Below, in pieces: positions 1 to 7,899 of a DNA stretch of 37,553 bases. Under the pieces are notes generated by a model that worked only from the letters and a program-made list of their open reading frames with translations, made no database searches and was not told the DNA's origin. The position numbers and the translations under genes are program-made. The stretch's first letter is position 1. Each line of letters begins with the position of its first letter. Origin of the DNA: an uncultured Paracoccaceae bacterium (GTDB lineage Bacteria; Pseudomonadota; Alphaproteobacteria; Rhodobacterales; Rhodobacteraceae); NCBI GenBank assembly GCA_938092015.1, contig CALKOT010000010.1, positions 1 through 37,553 of the forward strand, written 5' to 3'.

Positions 1-141
1 TTATGCTGCTTGTTTTTGATGTTGCAAGCGTCGCTGTCGGATTGTCAGTTTTTTGATTTTCTCCCTTTCCCTGAGTATGGCTTTGTCCCTTCCGAAGTAG
101 ACGTCGGCAGGTGTGACGTTGTTCAGGCTCTCGTGGTATCG
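1..141 (-). pseudogene. IS3-family transposase, C-terminal remnant
   Basis: The reverse strand reads about 46 codons that look like the extreme C-terminus of an IS3-family transposase (DDE integrase type): RYHESLNNVTPADVYFGR, followed by a basic tail rich in R, K and Q, ending at the stop codon at 1-3. In intact elements this follows the catalytic core. Here the DNA upstream of codon RYHE (above about 141) no longer reads as transposase, so only the tail is left and it cannot be active. The open frame continues to 225, but those extra residues look random. The rest of the element, if any, would lie left of the window. This is family recognition by eye; the exact junction is uncertain. Confidence 0.7.
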
Positions 142-225
142 CGCCTTTGACCTGTCTTCAGGTGGTCTGCCCGGCATCGATGACGTCCGATTGCCCAATC
201 CTGCAGACCTGTCGCTATTCGACAA

Positions 226-631
226 AAGGTGCTTCCTGCACGATGGCGAAATTCAGATAGAGATGGCGGCCTAAAGCTGATCGAAGCAGCTTTGCGGACG
301 TTGGTTGAACGTCCGCAGAGTTCGAGGCGGTTTGGCATTCCGGACACACGGCTGTTTTTGGAGAGTTCAAAAATCAGCCGCAAACGCCTAATGTCTTAGC
401 ATTGAGAAGGACCCCGCTATCAGAACGTTCTGGCGCACGCACCAATCCGCCGCAATCCAGCGACGGCGACACGCCTATAATTCGGCGCGAGGGGTAGGGT
501 GAATAACGGGCACAAATCGATGTCTTTCGATATCCTATCATGGCGGCGGCGCCTTTCTTCCCCCGCGCAAGGGCTGGCATGATCGCACCCGGCACGCTAA
601 GCCCGCGCCAGACCAGCAGGAAAGACCATCC
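226..631. other. Non-coding stretch with two adjacent hairpins
   Basis: I see no convincing gene in these roughly 400 bases. Short open frames on the minus strand have no recognisable protein and no ribosome binding site. Two inverted repeats sit back to back: AAAGCTG at 273-279 with CAGCTTT at 287-293, and TGCGGACGTT at 293-302 with its perfect complement at 308-317 (5-base loop). Neither is followed by a T run, so they are not clear terminators. They may belong to a degraded mobile element next to the transposase remnant. A purine-rich AGGAAAG just before 632 is the ribosome binding site of the next gene. Confidence 0.5.
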
Positions 632-1075
632 ATGTCAGATACGACCTTCGATTTCGCCGACCGCGCGAGCTATCGTTTCTTCGACCAATGCTCCATCCGC
701 TTTTCGGATCAGGACGAAATGGGCCACGTCAACAACGTCGCCTATGCGGCCTATGTTGAGGCCGGGCGTCTTGCGTATTTCATGAAGCTGATGGAGCCTT
801 TTGGCGATCGTAAACTTAACTACGTCTTGGCCAAGGTAGACATCGATTACATAAAGGAAATGCACTATCCGGGCATGATCGATATCGGCGTGCGGATGAC
901 ACGGATCGGTCGATCCAGTTTCGCTACCGGCTATGGCATTTTTCTAGGCGATACGTGCCATGCGACGGCGACCTGTGTGAACGTGCATTTCGATCAGAAA
1001 ACGCGAAAAAGCGCGCCATTCGATAAAGATGTGAAAGCGATGCTGATCGCCCATATGGCGAGCGAACAAAAATAG
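632..1075 (+). CDS. Acyl-CoA thioesterase, 4-hydroxybenzoyl-CoA thioesterase/YbgC-like
   Basis: A 147-residue single-domain hot-dog-fold protein. Residues about 20-50 carry the family signature: an acidic residue followed by MGHVNN, then a Tyr and a Glu-Ala-x-Arg helix. In this family the Asp/Glu and His near this loop act in thioester hydrolysis. The length is normal for the YbgC/FadM/4HBT group, which hydrolyses acyl-CoA or aroyl-CoA in the cytoplasm, usually as a tetramer. The start ATG has AGGAAAG eight or so bases upstream. It stands alone: the upstream region is IS debris and the downstream gene has its own leader. The substrate cannot be told from sequence; a role in fatty-acyl-CoA or aromatic-CoA turnover is the broad expectation. 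Confidence 0.85.
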   Translation: MSDTTFDFADRASYRFFDQCSIRFSDQDEMGHVNNVAYAAYVEAGRLAYFMKLMEPFGDRKLNYVLAKVDIDYIKEMHYPGMIDIGVRMTRIGRSSFATGYGIFLGDTCHATATCVNVHFDQKTRKSAPFDKDVKAMLIAHMASEQK

Positions 1076-1154
1076 GCATCCGCATACCGTGCAATCAGCC
1101 TGAAACTTCCCCGGCTCTTGTGCCCTTTTACACGAATCCAACTAAAGACCGCTT

Positions 1155-1190
1155 TATGTGGGCTTCGTGGTCTATGTGGGCTTCATGGAT
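1155..1190 (+). repeat. 18-bp tandem duplication upstream of the surface-protein gene
   Basis: Two head-to-tail copies of an 18-base unit beginning TATGTGGGCTTC lie at 1155-1172 and 1173-1190 and match at 15 of 18 positions. They fall between the thioesterase stop and the likely start of the VPxPA-CTERM gene at 1237, so they are in its leader or promoter region rather than in protein. The period is a multiple of three, which lets an upstream reading frame run through, but that frame encodes no plausible leader peptide. Confidence 0.6.
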
Positions 1191-1236
1191 CGTTACTGTT
1201 TTTTTACGCCGTGGGGGCGTCAGTATGGGGACTACT

Positions 1237-2026
1237 ATGACAATCAAATCACGCGCACTCCGTGCTACGCTATTGGGCGCTGTTGCTGCTGTGGGCTTTT
1301 CCGCGCCTCAAGCAATGGGCCAGGAGAATTCGCCAACCACCGTCATCTACATTGATGCGATGCTCGCGGGCCAGGGGATCATCGAAATCGACCTCAACCG
1401 TGACGAAATCACCGACTTTCTGGTTGAGATCGTAGAAATTCCGTTCCAGCCGCAGTTTGAACGGATCTTGGCGGAAACTGAGTTTCCACCGGCAGAATTC
1501 CGACTGCCCAATTTCGGTGACGGCCTTGTCGCAACTGAAGTCGCCCTTGTTTGTACGCGCAGTAGAGTCAGAAACACAGACTGGTCAGGTGCTTGGACAA
1601 TTTGATGATACTTTTGGAACTCTTTTCGCAGATGTTTTGGAAAGCGGCGATACTGTCGGCGGATTTGAAAGGAAGTTCTTTGGGGTTGATACAGTGCTGC
1701 TTTATGTCGACACCGTCTTCGCTGAATTAGAGTTCGCAACAGTTGAATTTGAAGTTTTTCCGATCGTAGATGGGCCGTCTTTTGGACCATTTGCAAGAGA
1801 CGGAACCACCGGTTTTGTCGGTCTTTCGTTGTTTAACGAAAGCGAAGAAAGTAATAATTTTGGCTTCCTTGAAATCACCCGCGGAAGCATCACCGTCGCT
1901 CAGCAAGGGTTCGAGCCACAATCAGGCACCGCCGCGCAGATCGGCGCTGTGCCTGTCCCTGCCCCGCTTGCCTTGCTCGGCTTTGCAATCGCTGGCTTGT
2001 TCGGGCTGCGTCGCTTCAAAGCCTGA
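1237..2026 (+). pseudogene. Exported VPxPA-CTERM (PEP-CTERM-like) surface protein, frameshifted
   Basis: The 5' part (1237 to about 1550) encodes a signal peptide (MTIKSRALRATLLGAVAAVG, then a cleavage-like AMGQ) and an acidic segment. The 3' part (about 1550-2026) is in the next frame. It ends with VPVPA, a hydrophobic helix and a basic RRFKA tail, the arrangement of the VPLPA/PEP-CTERM sorting signal that exosortase-like enzymes use to process surface proteins. The two frames overlap, and the join is best placed around 1545-1560, where frame 1 would pass into LFVRAVESETQTGQ. Restoring one base gives about 262 residues. The middle is rich in F, E, T and D and matches no domain I know. An alternative in-frame start is at 1225. 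The lesion is either a true frameshift or a one-base sequence error. A strong terminator follows at 2048. Confidence 0.7.
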
Positions 2027-2047
2027 AGCACATCTTGCCATTTGATG

Positions 2048-2076
2048 AAGGGCCGCCCAATCTGGCGGCCCTTTTT
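2048..2076 (+). terminator. Rho-independent terminator of the VPxPA-CTERM gene
   Basis: GGGCCGCC at 2050-2057 pairs perfectly with GGCGGCCC at 2064-2071 around the loop CAATCT. The stem can be extended by two A-T pairs and is followed by five T residues (2072-2076). It lies 22 bases after the stop codon at 2026. This also shows that the next gene cannot start at the upstream TTG at 2042. Confidence 0.9.
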
Positions 2077-2092
2077 CGTTGGAGCCCTCGCA

Positions 2093-2560
2093 ATGTCTTT
2101 CGCTGACTTGATCGCCGCCATGACAACCGCCGCCGCTGACGGGCGTGGCGCGGGCGTTGCCGCCTGTTTCACCCCTGACGGCGTTTATCACGATGTATTC
2201 TACGGCGACTTCCAGGGGCCAGAGGCCATCACAGATCTGATCGAAAACCACTTTCACCGGGATGCAGAAGCGTTTCGCTGGGATGTGCATAATCCGGCGA
2301 ATACGGGTGATGTCGGATACGCCCGTTACACGTTTTCTTACCGGTCAAAGCTGGCGGGTTGCGAAGGACGGCGCGGCGCGTTTGAAGGGGTGGCGATCTG
2401 CCAGCTGAAGAACGGCCTGATCGCTGACTATTCCGAAATCGCCAATGCGGCGACGGGGTTGCGAATGATCGGTTTTGAGGCAGACGGCGTCGCTAAGTTC
2501 ATCGACGGTGAGGCCGCGCATCTGATGACACGGGATGAGATGGCGGCGCATCGGGGCTGA
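2093..2560 (+). CDS. NTF2/SnoaL-like fold protein of unknown substrate
   Basis: A 155-residue protein with the pattern of the SnoaL-like/NTF2 superfamily: an N-terminal helix ending in FTPDGVYHDVFYG, a central helix, then beta strands containing GVAICQLKNGLIADYSE, which matches the common 'f.dGkI..y.e' strand of these cone-shaped barrels. Such proteins are cytoplasmic isomerases, hydrolases or ligand binders, and sequence alone does not distinguish them. I start it at the ATG at 2093 (MSFADLIAAM), preceded by GGAG, because the frame upstream overlaps the terminator hairpin at 2048-2076. It is monocistronic, and the next gene is on the opposite strand and converges on it. Confidence 0.75.
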   Translation: MSFADLIAAMTTAAADGRGAGVAACFTPDGVYHDVFYGDFQGPEAITDLIENHFHRDAEAFRWDVHNPANTGDVGYARYTFSYRSKLAGCEGRRGAFEGVAICQLKNGLIADYSEIANAATGLRMIGFEADGVAKFIDGEAAHLMTRDEMAAHRG

Positions 2561-2616
2561 CAGACACGCCGTTGCTTACGACGATCCGTTCTTGCATCTG
2601 GGCACGCCCGTTCCGA

Positions 2617-3975
2617 TCAGGCCATGCCCGCCTTGGCCCGCGCCGCTGACGCCTCAATCGGCAAGCTCAGCTCTTCGTAGACCCGCGCGAGGGCGAGGTT
2701 ATTGGGCACGCTTTCCGGCTCAAAGCTGAGACGCTCCATCAGGATTTGCTGCGCTTCAGCGTACCGTCCTGCCCTGATCACGGCATCGAGATGGATCTGG
2801 TGAAAGAGGTCGCGCTGTGCATGGCTGCCGCCGCCCTTCCAGATCAGCGGCAGGGCGCGGCCCAGCGCATCCGCCGCAGCCGCCCAGTCACCGCGCGCAT
2901 GGGCCGCCATACCCTCACAAGCCGGGGTCGCCATGTCGCGCCAGATGTCGGCGGACCAGTGATCGCCACCCGCTACATCCCGGAGGTTTTCCAGCAGTAG
3001 CCCCGCCTCTGCCCGGCCTGCCCTTGCAAGGGCGTAGAGGTACTGCATGGTCAGGAAAGGCGTCACAAAATCCGCATTTCGCGGCGCGAGCCGGTCGGCG
3101 AGGCCGGACCAGCGGTCGCCAACGTCCAGTCCAGCCAGTTCGATACGGGCGAGCAGGCTGATCTCGTTGATCTGATCCTGTGAATAATCCGGCTGGTGCC
3201 CAAAGATATGGTCATCATAGATCGCAAGCGCCGCAGCATTGTCGCCCTGACTGATCGCGAACAGCGCAAGATGCCACCAGTTGTGACAGTAGAGGACGGA
3301 GTTTTTCCCCTCCCACGTGTCAGTCATCGAGGTCATGAAGCCGCGACCTTCGTCGCAGCGACCCTCGGTCAGCATGACATGGGCAAGCGCGTGCTGCGCC
3401 CAGCCTTCAGTCCGATCCAGCTCAATCGCTCGCCAGGACGTCGCTTCGGCTTCGCGCATCTGATGGCTTTCTTCCTGCCCAAAGGCGAGCATGCCGAGGG
3501 CGCCAGCTTCGTTAGGAAAGGCGCTGACGCCATAGCGGGCGGAATGCAGCATGCCAGCGGCGTCGCCCCAGTCGAATTGCATGGTCTGACGGATTTTCAC
3601 CATGGTGAGGTCGGATGGGTAGAGATCGAGAAGCTCTTTACCCTCAGCCACTACGCCCGGAATGTCCCGCTCAACCCAGCGCCGGGCGATGGAGACGGTG
3701 CGCTTTTCGCGGTCCGTCGCGCCGCCAGCAGCCGCTTCGGCGTTGGCGAGAAACTTTGACGCGACCTGCGGGCTGTTCTGCATTTCCAGAAACATCATCA
3801 GCATAGCAGCATAGGCGTTCGCAATGGCGGAGCCAGGGTCTTTCTTGGCGGCGCCGACAACGCGGCCTGCCTTCTTGTCGAACTTGATCAGTCCTTCGGT
3901 GAAATCGCTGACAGCGGCGGCTGTTGTTTCCTCAGCGCCGGTAATCGCATTGCCCCAATGATCCTGAAAACCCAT
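2617..3975 (-). CDS. TTC38-family tetratricopeptide repeat protein
   Basis: A 452-residue soluble protein without signal peptide or membrane helix, made of repeated helix pairs rich in Ala, Leu and Trp. The middle contains the strings WAQHALAHVM and YCHNWWHLALFAI, typical of the TTC38 (tetratricopeptide repeat protein 38) family, whose human member has a similar length. Bacterial homologues are found in many alphaproteobacteria. The molecular role is not established; TPR proteins act as interaction scaffolds. The start ATG at 3975 has AAGGGTG upstream on the minus strand. It converges with the SnoaL-like gene. Its upstream region (3976-4284) is shared with the 3' end of the broken cyclase-family gene, so it is probably transcribed from its own promoter there. 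Confidence 0.8.
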   Translation of the reverse strand: MGFQDHWGNAITGAEETTAAAVSDFTEGLIKFDKKAGRVVGAAKKDPGSAIANAYAAMLMMFLEMQNSPQVASKFLANAEAAAGGATDREKRTVSIARRWVERDIPGVVAEGKELLDLYPSDLTMVKIRQTMQFDWGDAAGMLHSARYGVSAFPNEAGALGMLAFGQEESHQMREAEATSWRAIELDRTEGWAQHALAHVMLTEGRCDEGRGFMTSMTDTWEGKNSVLYCHNWWHLALFAISQGDNAAALAIYDDHIFGHQPDYSQDQINEISLLARIELAGLDVGDRWSGLADRLAPRNADFVTPFLTMQYLYALARAGRAEAGLLLENLRDVAGGDHWSADIWRDMATPACEGMAAHARGDWAAAADALGRALPLIWKGGGSHAQRDLFHQIHLDAVIRAGRYAEAQQILMERLSFEPESVPNNLALARVYEELSLPIEASAARAKAGMA

Positions 3976-4284
3976 TGCGTCACCCTTTGAATTGCCCCGC
4001 TAGGATTAAACCGCATGTGGGACGGGTGCGCCAGATGGAAGGTGAGGTGATTGGGGCCGATGACGTCAGGACTGTATCGGGATGCACGCGTTTAGAACGG
4101 CCTCACAATCGAGCGCCAAGGGCCGCGGCCGCCCGTGGGGGGACGCTTTGATACGGATCCGATTGGTACTTTATGGTCCCTCATCCCCCATTACCGTGGC
4201 AAATCGAAACGCAGCATTGCGTCCGTCCGTAGGGGCGGGCGGACGCGGCCCGTGCTGGTAGCACGCGCCAAAGGTTGCTTGCGA
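3976..4284. other. Intergenic region between TTC38-like and cyclase-family genes
   Basis: About 309 bases without a credible gene. It should hold the promoter of the TPR gene (minus strand) and the 3' end of the cyclase-family transcript. A GC-rich inverted repeat, GCGTCCGTCC at 4219-4228 with GGGCGGACGC at 4237-4246 (one G-T pair), could be a transcript end for the cyclase-family gene, but no T run follows on the minus strand. Open frames here lack ribosome binding sites and familiar protein patterns. Confidence 0.45.
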
Positions 4285-5244
4285 TCAATAAACCGCCAGA
4301 GGCGCGCCAGGGGACCCGGTTGCGCCTTTGATCGGCACTGGCGAGAAGATGTAGGCGAACTCATAGACGCCCGCCTCGGCCAGACGCTCAGACGCGAGGT
4401 TTTCATGAATGAAGATGCCGTTCTTTGGCAGGAATTCCTGGTGAACCGGGAAAGCCAGCTTGGGATCGGGGTTCGGCACGACCTCTACCGGCCAAGTGTC
4501 AGAGCCAACGACGGCTACGCCAGCCTCAACCAGCATCGCGGCAGCCTCTAGCCCGATGCCAGGGCAGCCAGAGTTGAACTTGGCATTGTCCACCATCCAG
4601 AGATCACCCCAACCGGTGTGGAAGACGACGACGTCGCCCTCACCCGGCATCGCAGTGCCCTGTTTGGCGAGGGCGTCCTTGATGTGCTGGGCGGAAATCT
4701 CTTCGCCAACTTCCATGTTGCGGCCCAACAGGCCGACCATGTCGACAAGGATACCGCGGGTGAAGAACGGTTTGACGTGCTGCATCCCCAGCTTGTTCAT
4801 CCCGTAGCTTCCGTTCATCTCGCTGGCTTCGATGCCATTGTAGAACTAGTTCTTGCCAGCTTCGTGGATGCCGATATGGCTGAGGCCATCAAACTGCGTG
4901 CCGACCTGACCGATTTCAGTGGCCAGAAAGTCATCGTTCCAGATCACACCATTTTCCGCCAGTGGACCGCCGGCCAGACCACCGGTGCCGCGCAGCGCAA
5001 ATGCGCGGGCGCCAAACAGCGGCATGCCTGCCTCATATGTACGGCCAAGCGATACGACGTTGCCTGTTTTCATCAACGCGGCGGCTTCCAGCGCTTTCGC
5101 TGGCGTCATCAGGTTGGACCGGCCTGCCTGATCTTCGGCGCCGAAGGGTGATTTCGTCCAGTCGCCCGCATGGCTGGCGGCGATAGCACCGGTTGCAAGC
5201 GTGGCGGCGCCAATAAAGATGGCGAGTGATAGGGTTCGTTTCAT
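4285..5244 (-). pseudogene. Periplasmic cyclase-family hydrolase (PF04199-like) with in-frame amber stop
   Basis: Both halves are in the same frame: 5244-4849 gives 132 codons, then TAG at 4848-4846, then FYNGIEASEMNGSYGMNKLG and onward to 4285. Read through, it is a 319-codon protein of the cyclase/kynurenine-formamidase-like family, with the metal-site region GTQFDGLSHIGIHE in the first half and DVVVFHTGWGD and the C-terminal PIKGATGSPGAP in the second. The N-terminus (MKRTLSLAIFIGAATLATGA) is a clear signal peptide, so the product would act in the periplasm on a cyclic amide or similar bond. The start ATG at 5244 has GGAGGAAAC upstream. The amber codon differs by one base from several sense codons and lies at the metal-site region, so the truncated product should be inactive. 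It may be a real nonsense mutation or a base error. The substrate is unknown. Confidence 0.8.
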
Positions 5245-5444
5245 GATGTTTCCTCCAGTATCGATGTCGCCTTTTTTGACAGCTGGCAACGTTAGCGCCG
5301 CATTCAAGATCCATGCGAAAAATTCACGATAGAGTAGAATTGCCCATACGCTAAGACCCTTTAACGTGTTGCAATATAACAGGAAACCCTACGTCATCTG
5401 GCCATCCATGGCTCAGTTATCCGCCCAAACGAGCAGTTGCGGGT

Positions 5445-6875
5445 GTGCACGACTTGCTTTATTTCCGGTCCGTGAAGGAACAAACTTACACATCCCCGAA
5501 AGATACTGTCGCCGCCCTGAAGTCGCTTTATGAAGCGCAGGCAGGTCACCTACGCGAACAGTTCACCACCTTCGCAAACGGCGAAGCGATGCCGGGCCCG
5601 GCCCGCGCCTATTATACAAACCTGTCGGTTCAGATCGAAGCGACCATGCCCCGTCCCCCCGCGCGATCCTATGGGTTCTGCGATGCAACGGGCCGATACG
5701 AAACAACGATCACGCGCCCGGATCTGTTTGAGGCCTACCTGACAACACAGTTGGAAGAGCTGAAATCAAACCACGAGTGCGATTTTACTGTTGGTCTGTC
5801 CGATACTCCCATGCCAATCCATTTCGCTTTTCCTGAAGGCCCGCACATCGAAGGCGCGTTTGATCTGGCGAAGGTCGAAGAATTCGCCCGCCTGCTCGAT
5901 GCGCCTGATCTGGGCACGATGGATGATGAACTGGTTAACGGAGAGATCAATTTCCGCGGCGCGCCATCCCGCGCGCTGGCCCTCTTCACCGGACCTCGGG
6001 TTGATTATTCCCTGCATCGATTGCGTCACTATACCGGGACCGACAGCACGCATTTCCAGAATTTCGTGCTGTTCACAAACTACCAGTTCTATGTCGACGG
6101 CTTTCAGAAGATGGCCGAAGATCGTGTCGCTGACCCTGACAGCCCCTATACTGAGTTTGTCGCGCCTGCGCCGGGCGGTCACGGACCGCAGATGCCTGCG
6201 TATCACCTGAAAGCACCAGGCCAGTCGGACATCACGCTGATCAATATCGGCGTTGGGCCCTCTAACGCCAAGACGATGACGGATCATGTCGCGGTCCTTC
6301 GTCCCTCAGCCTGGTTGATGCTGGGGCACTGTGCTGGTCTGCGCCGCACGCAACGATTGGGCGACTATGTTCTGGCGCATGGCTATGTCCGTGATGATCA
6401 CGTTCTGGATGCCGACTTGCCGCCGTGGGTGCCGATCCCGGCGCTGGCTGAAGTTCAGCAATCACTGGAAGGCGCGGTCTGTGAGATCGCCGGATGCGAA
6501 CCGGATGAGCTGAAAAATGTCATGCGCACCGGTACCGTCGTTTCCATCGACAATCGGAACTGGGAACTGCGCGATCAGGCAGAACCTATCCGCTGGTTCA
6601 GCCAGTCCCGCGCTATTGGTCTGGACATGGAAAGCGCCACGATCGCAGCCAAAGGGTTCCGGTTTCGGGTGCCCTATGGGACGCTGCTGATTGTTTCTGA
6701 CCGACCGATGCATGGTGAATTAAAACTGCCGGGTATGGCGTCAAATTTCTATCAGCGTCAGGTTGACCAGCATCTTGAGGTCGATGTGCGCGCGATGGAG
6801 ATGTTGCGCGAAATGCAGGATGATCGGCTGCATTCACGGAAATTGCGCAGTTTTGATGAGGCGCCGTTTCAGTAG
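5445..6875 (+). CDS. amn: AMP nucleosidase
   Basis: Up to 476 residues, close to the E. coli Amn length of 484. Amn hydrolyses AMP to adenine and ribose 5-phosphate and helps control adenylate pools in the cytoplasm. The N-terminal domain (to about residue 170) has the Amn-type ARSYGFCDATGRYETTITRP stretch. The C-terminal nucleoside-phosphorylase-fold domain holds the GLDMESATIAAKGF nucleotide-site motif and VSDRPMHGELKLPG, with the acidic residues expected in the active site. The start is uncertain: GTG at 5445 is used here, but GTG at 5472 (KEQTYTSPKD follows) agrees well with the family N-terminus, and neither has a strong Shine-Dalgarno sequence. It is transcribed divergently from the broken cyclase-family gene, and the 200-base gap holds both promoters. 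Confidence 0.9.
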   Translation: MHDLLYFRSVKEQTYTSPKDTVAALKSLYEAQAGHLREQFTTFANGEAMPGPARAYYTNLSVQIEATMPRPPARSYGFCDATGRYETTITRPDLFEAYLTTQLEELKSNHECDFTVGLSDTPMPIHFAFPEGPHIEGAFDLAKVEEFARLLDAPDLGTMDDELVNGEINFRGAPSRALALFTGPRVDYSLHRLRHYTGTDSTHFQNFVLFTNYQFYVDGFQKMAEDRVADPDSPYTEFVAPAPGGHGPQMPAYHLKAPGQSDITLINIGVGPSNAKTMTDHVAVLRPSAWLMLGHCAGLRRTQRLGDYVLAHGYVRDDHVLDADLPPWVPIPALAEVQQSLEGAVCEIAGCEPDELKNVMRTGTVVSIDNRNWELRDQAEPIRWFSQSRAIGLDMESATIAAKGFRFRVPYGTLLIVSDRPMHGELKLPGMASNFYQRQVDQHLEVDVRAMEMLREMQDDRLHSRKLRSFDEAPFQ

Positions 6876-6927
6876 GCTGGGTAATCAGACCCACCCTATG
6901 CGTCCGCGCCAATTGCGGCGCGGGCCG

Positions 6928-7821
6928 CTACCGTTTCAACTGCATTTCCCGCCGCGCAATGTACCAGGCCGATCCAACGATCACAGCAGCACCGGTCGTG
7001 ATGAAAATATCCGCCGGTTCTCCAAACGCCACAACGCCCAGAATGGTCGCCCAGACGATCTGAAGGAATGTAATGGGCTGGGTCACCGTGATCGGCGCGC
7101 ACGCATAGGCGCGCGTCAGGGTGTAGTGACCTGCCGTGGCGCACAATGCAGTTAGCGCCAGCCAGCCGACCTCCGCCCACGTAGGGTCGCGCCAATCCGC
7201 CAGCGCCATCGGCAACAGAACGATGGTGCACCCCAGCGACAGCATTGCGACGATTTCAGCTGAATCCGCCTCATCCGTCAGCTTTTTGGCCAGCAGGAAA
7301 GACACAGCAAAAAGGGGCGCCGCAATAAGTTGCGCCATTTGGCCAGCGCCGATTTCCTGAAACCCTGGGCGCAGAATGATCAGAACGCCGATCAAACCAA
7401 TCAGAACGGCGATGATCCGGCGCATTCGCAGTGTTTCGCCCAGAAACAGCGCTGCCCCAATGGTCACGAAGATCGGTGAGGAATAGCCAATCGCTGTGAC
7501 CTCAGCGACCGGAATGCGCGCCATCGAATAGAACCACAGACTGACCGCGATGCCATGCACCAACCCGCGAGAGCTATACAGTGTCCAGGTTTTAGCACTG
7601 AGCTTACGCCGAAACACGCTGATCAGCGCAGGTGAAATCATCAGAAGGCCGATAGCGTAGCGAATAAACGCGCCCTCAGCCGCTGGTAGGTCGGATCCAA
7701 GATAGCGGACAATCCCGGTAACCGCGACAAACAAGAGACCGGTCAGCAGCGCCCACGCGACGCCTGCCGGGATGTTCTCTGTATGCTGGTTTTTTGGGAC
7801 GGTTGGCGGCGCTTCCGCCAT
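6928..7821 (-). CDS. EamA/DMT-superfamily transporter
   Basis: A 297-residue protein with about ten hydrophobic helices in two EamA repeats of five, the standard architecture of drug/metabolite transporters. Features include an early GVAWALLTGLLFVA helix, SSPIFVTIGAALFLGE at the end of repeat one, and QPITFLQIVWATILGVVAFGE near the end of repeat two, both ending with the conserved Gly-Glu. The inner-membrane protein probably exports a small metabolite or amino acid; the substrate is not predictable. The frame is open further upstream to 8202, but I choose ATG at 7821 because AAGGATT precedes it and the N-terminus then begins just before the first helix. It converges with amn and is divergent from the amidase. 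Confidence 0.85.
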   Translation of the reverse strand: MAEAPPTVPKNQHTENIPAGVAWALLTGLLFVAVTGIVRYLGSDLPAAEGAFIRYAIGLLMISPALISVFRRKLSAKTWTLYSSRGLVHGIAVSLWFYSMARIPVAEVTAIGYSSPIFVTIGAALFLGETLRMRRIIAVLIGLIGVLIILRPGFQEIGAGQMAQLIAAPLFAVSFLLAKKLTDEADSAEIVAMLSLGCTIVLLPMALADWRDPTWAEVGWLALTALCATAGHYTLTRAYACAPITVTQPITFLQIVWATILGVVAFGEPADIFITTGAAVIVGSAWYIARREMQLKR

Positions 7822-7899
7822 GTTCGTAATCCTTATACCTGGAAAGACATTAGCCTTTGGGTAATGGTGCGCGAAAGACCAGAATGAGGGGATGACGTT

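Noticed and set aside
123-595. Two open frames on the minus strand (about 123-383 and 374-595)
   Set aside because: No ribosome binding site, no recognisable protein pattern, low-complexity Arg/Ser composition typical of non-coding frames in GC-rich DNA.
2042-2092. TTG start for the SnoaL-like gene
   Set aside because: It would place the N-terminus across a strong terminator hairpin; ATG at 2093 fits the family and has GGAG upstream.
4846-4848. TAG as a recoded (pyrrolysine-type) codon
   Set aside because: No sign of the needed tRNA or synthetase, and alphaproteobacteria are not known to use it; nonsense mutation or error is simpler.
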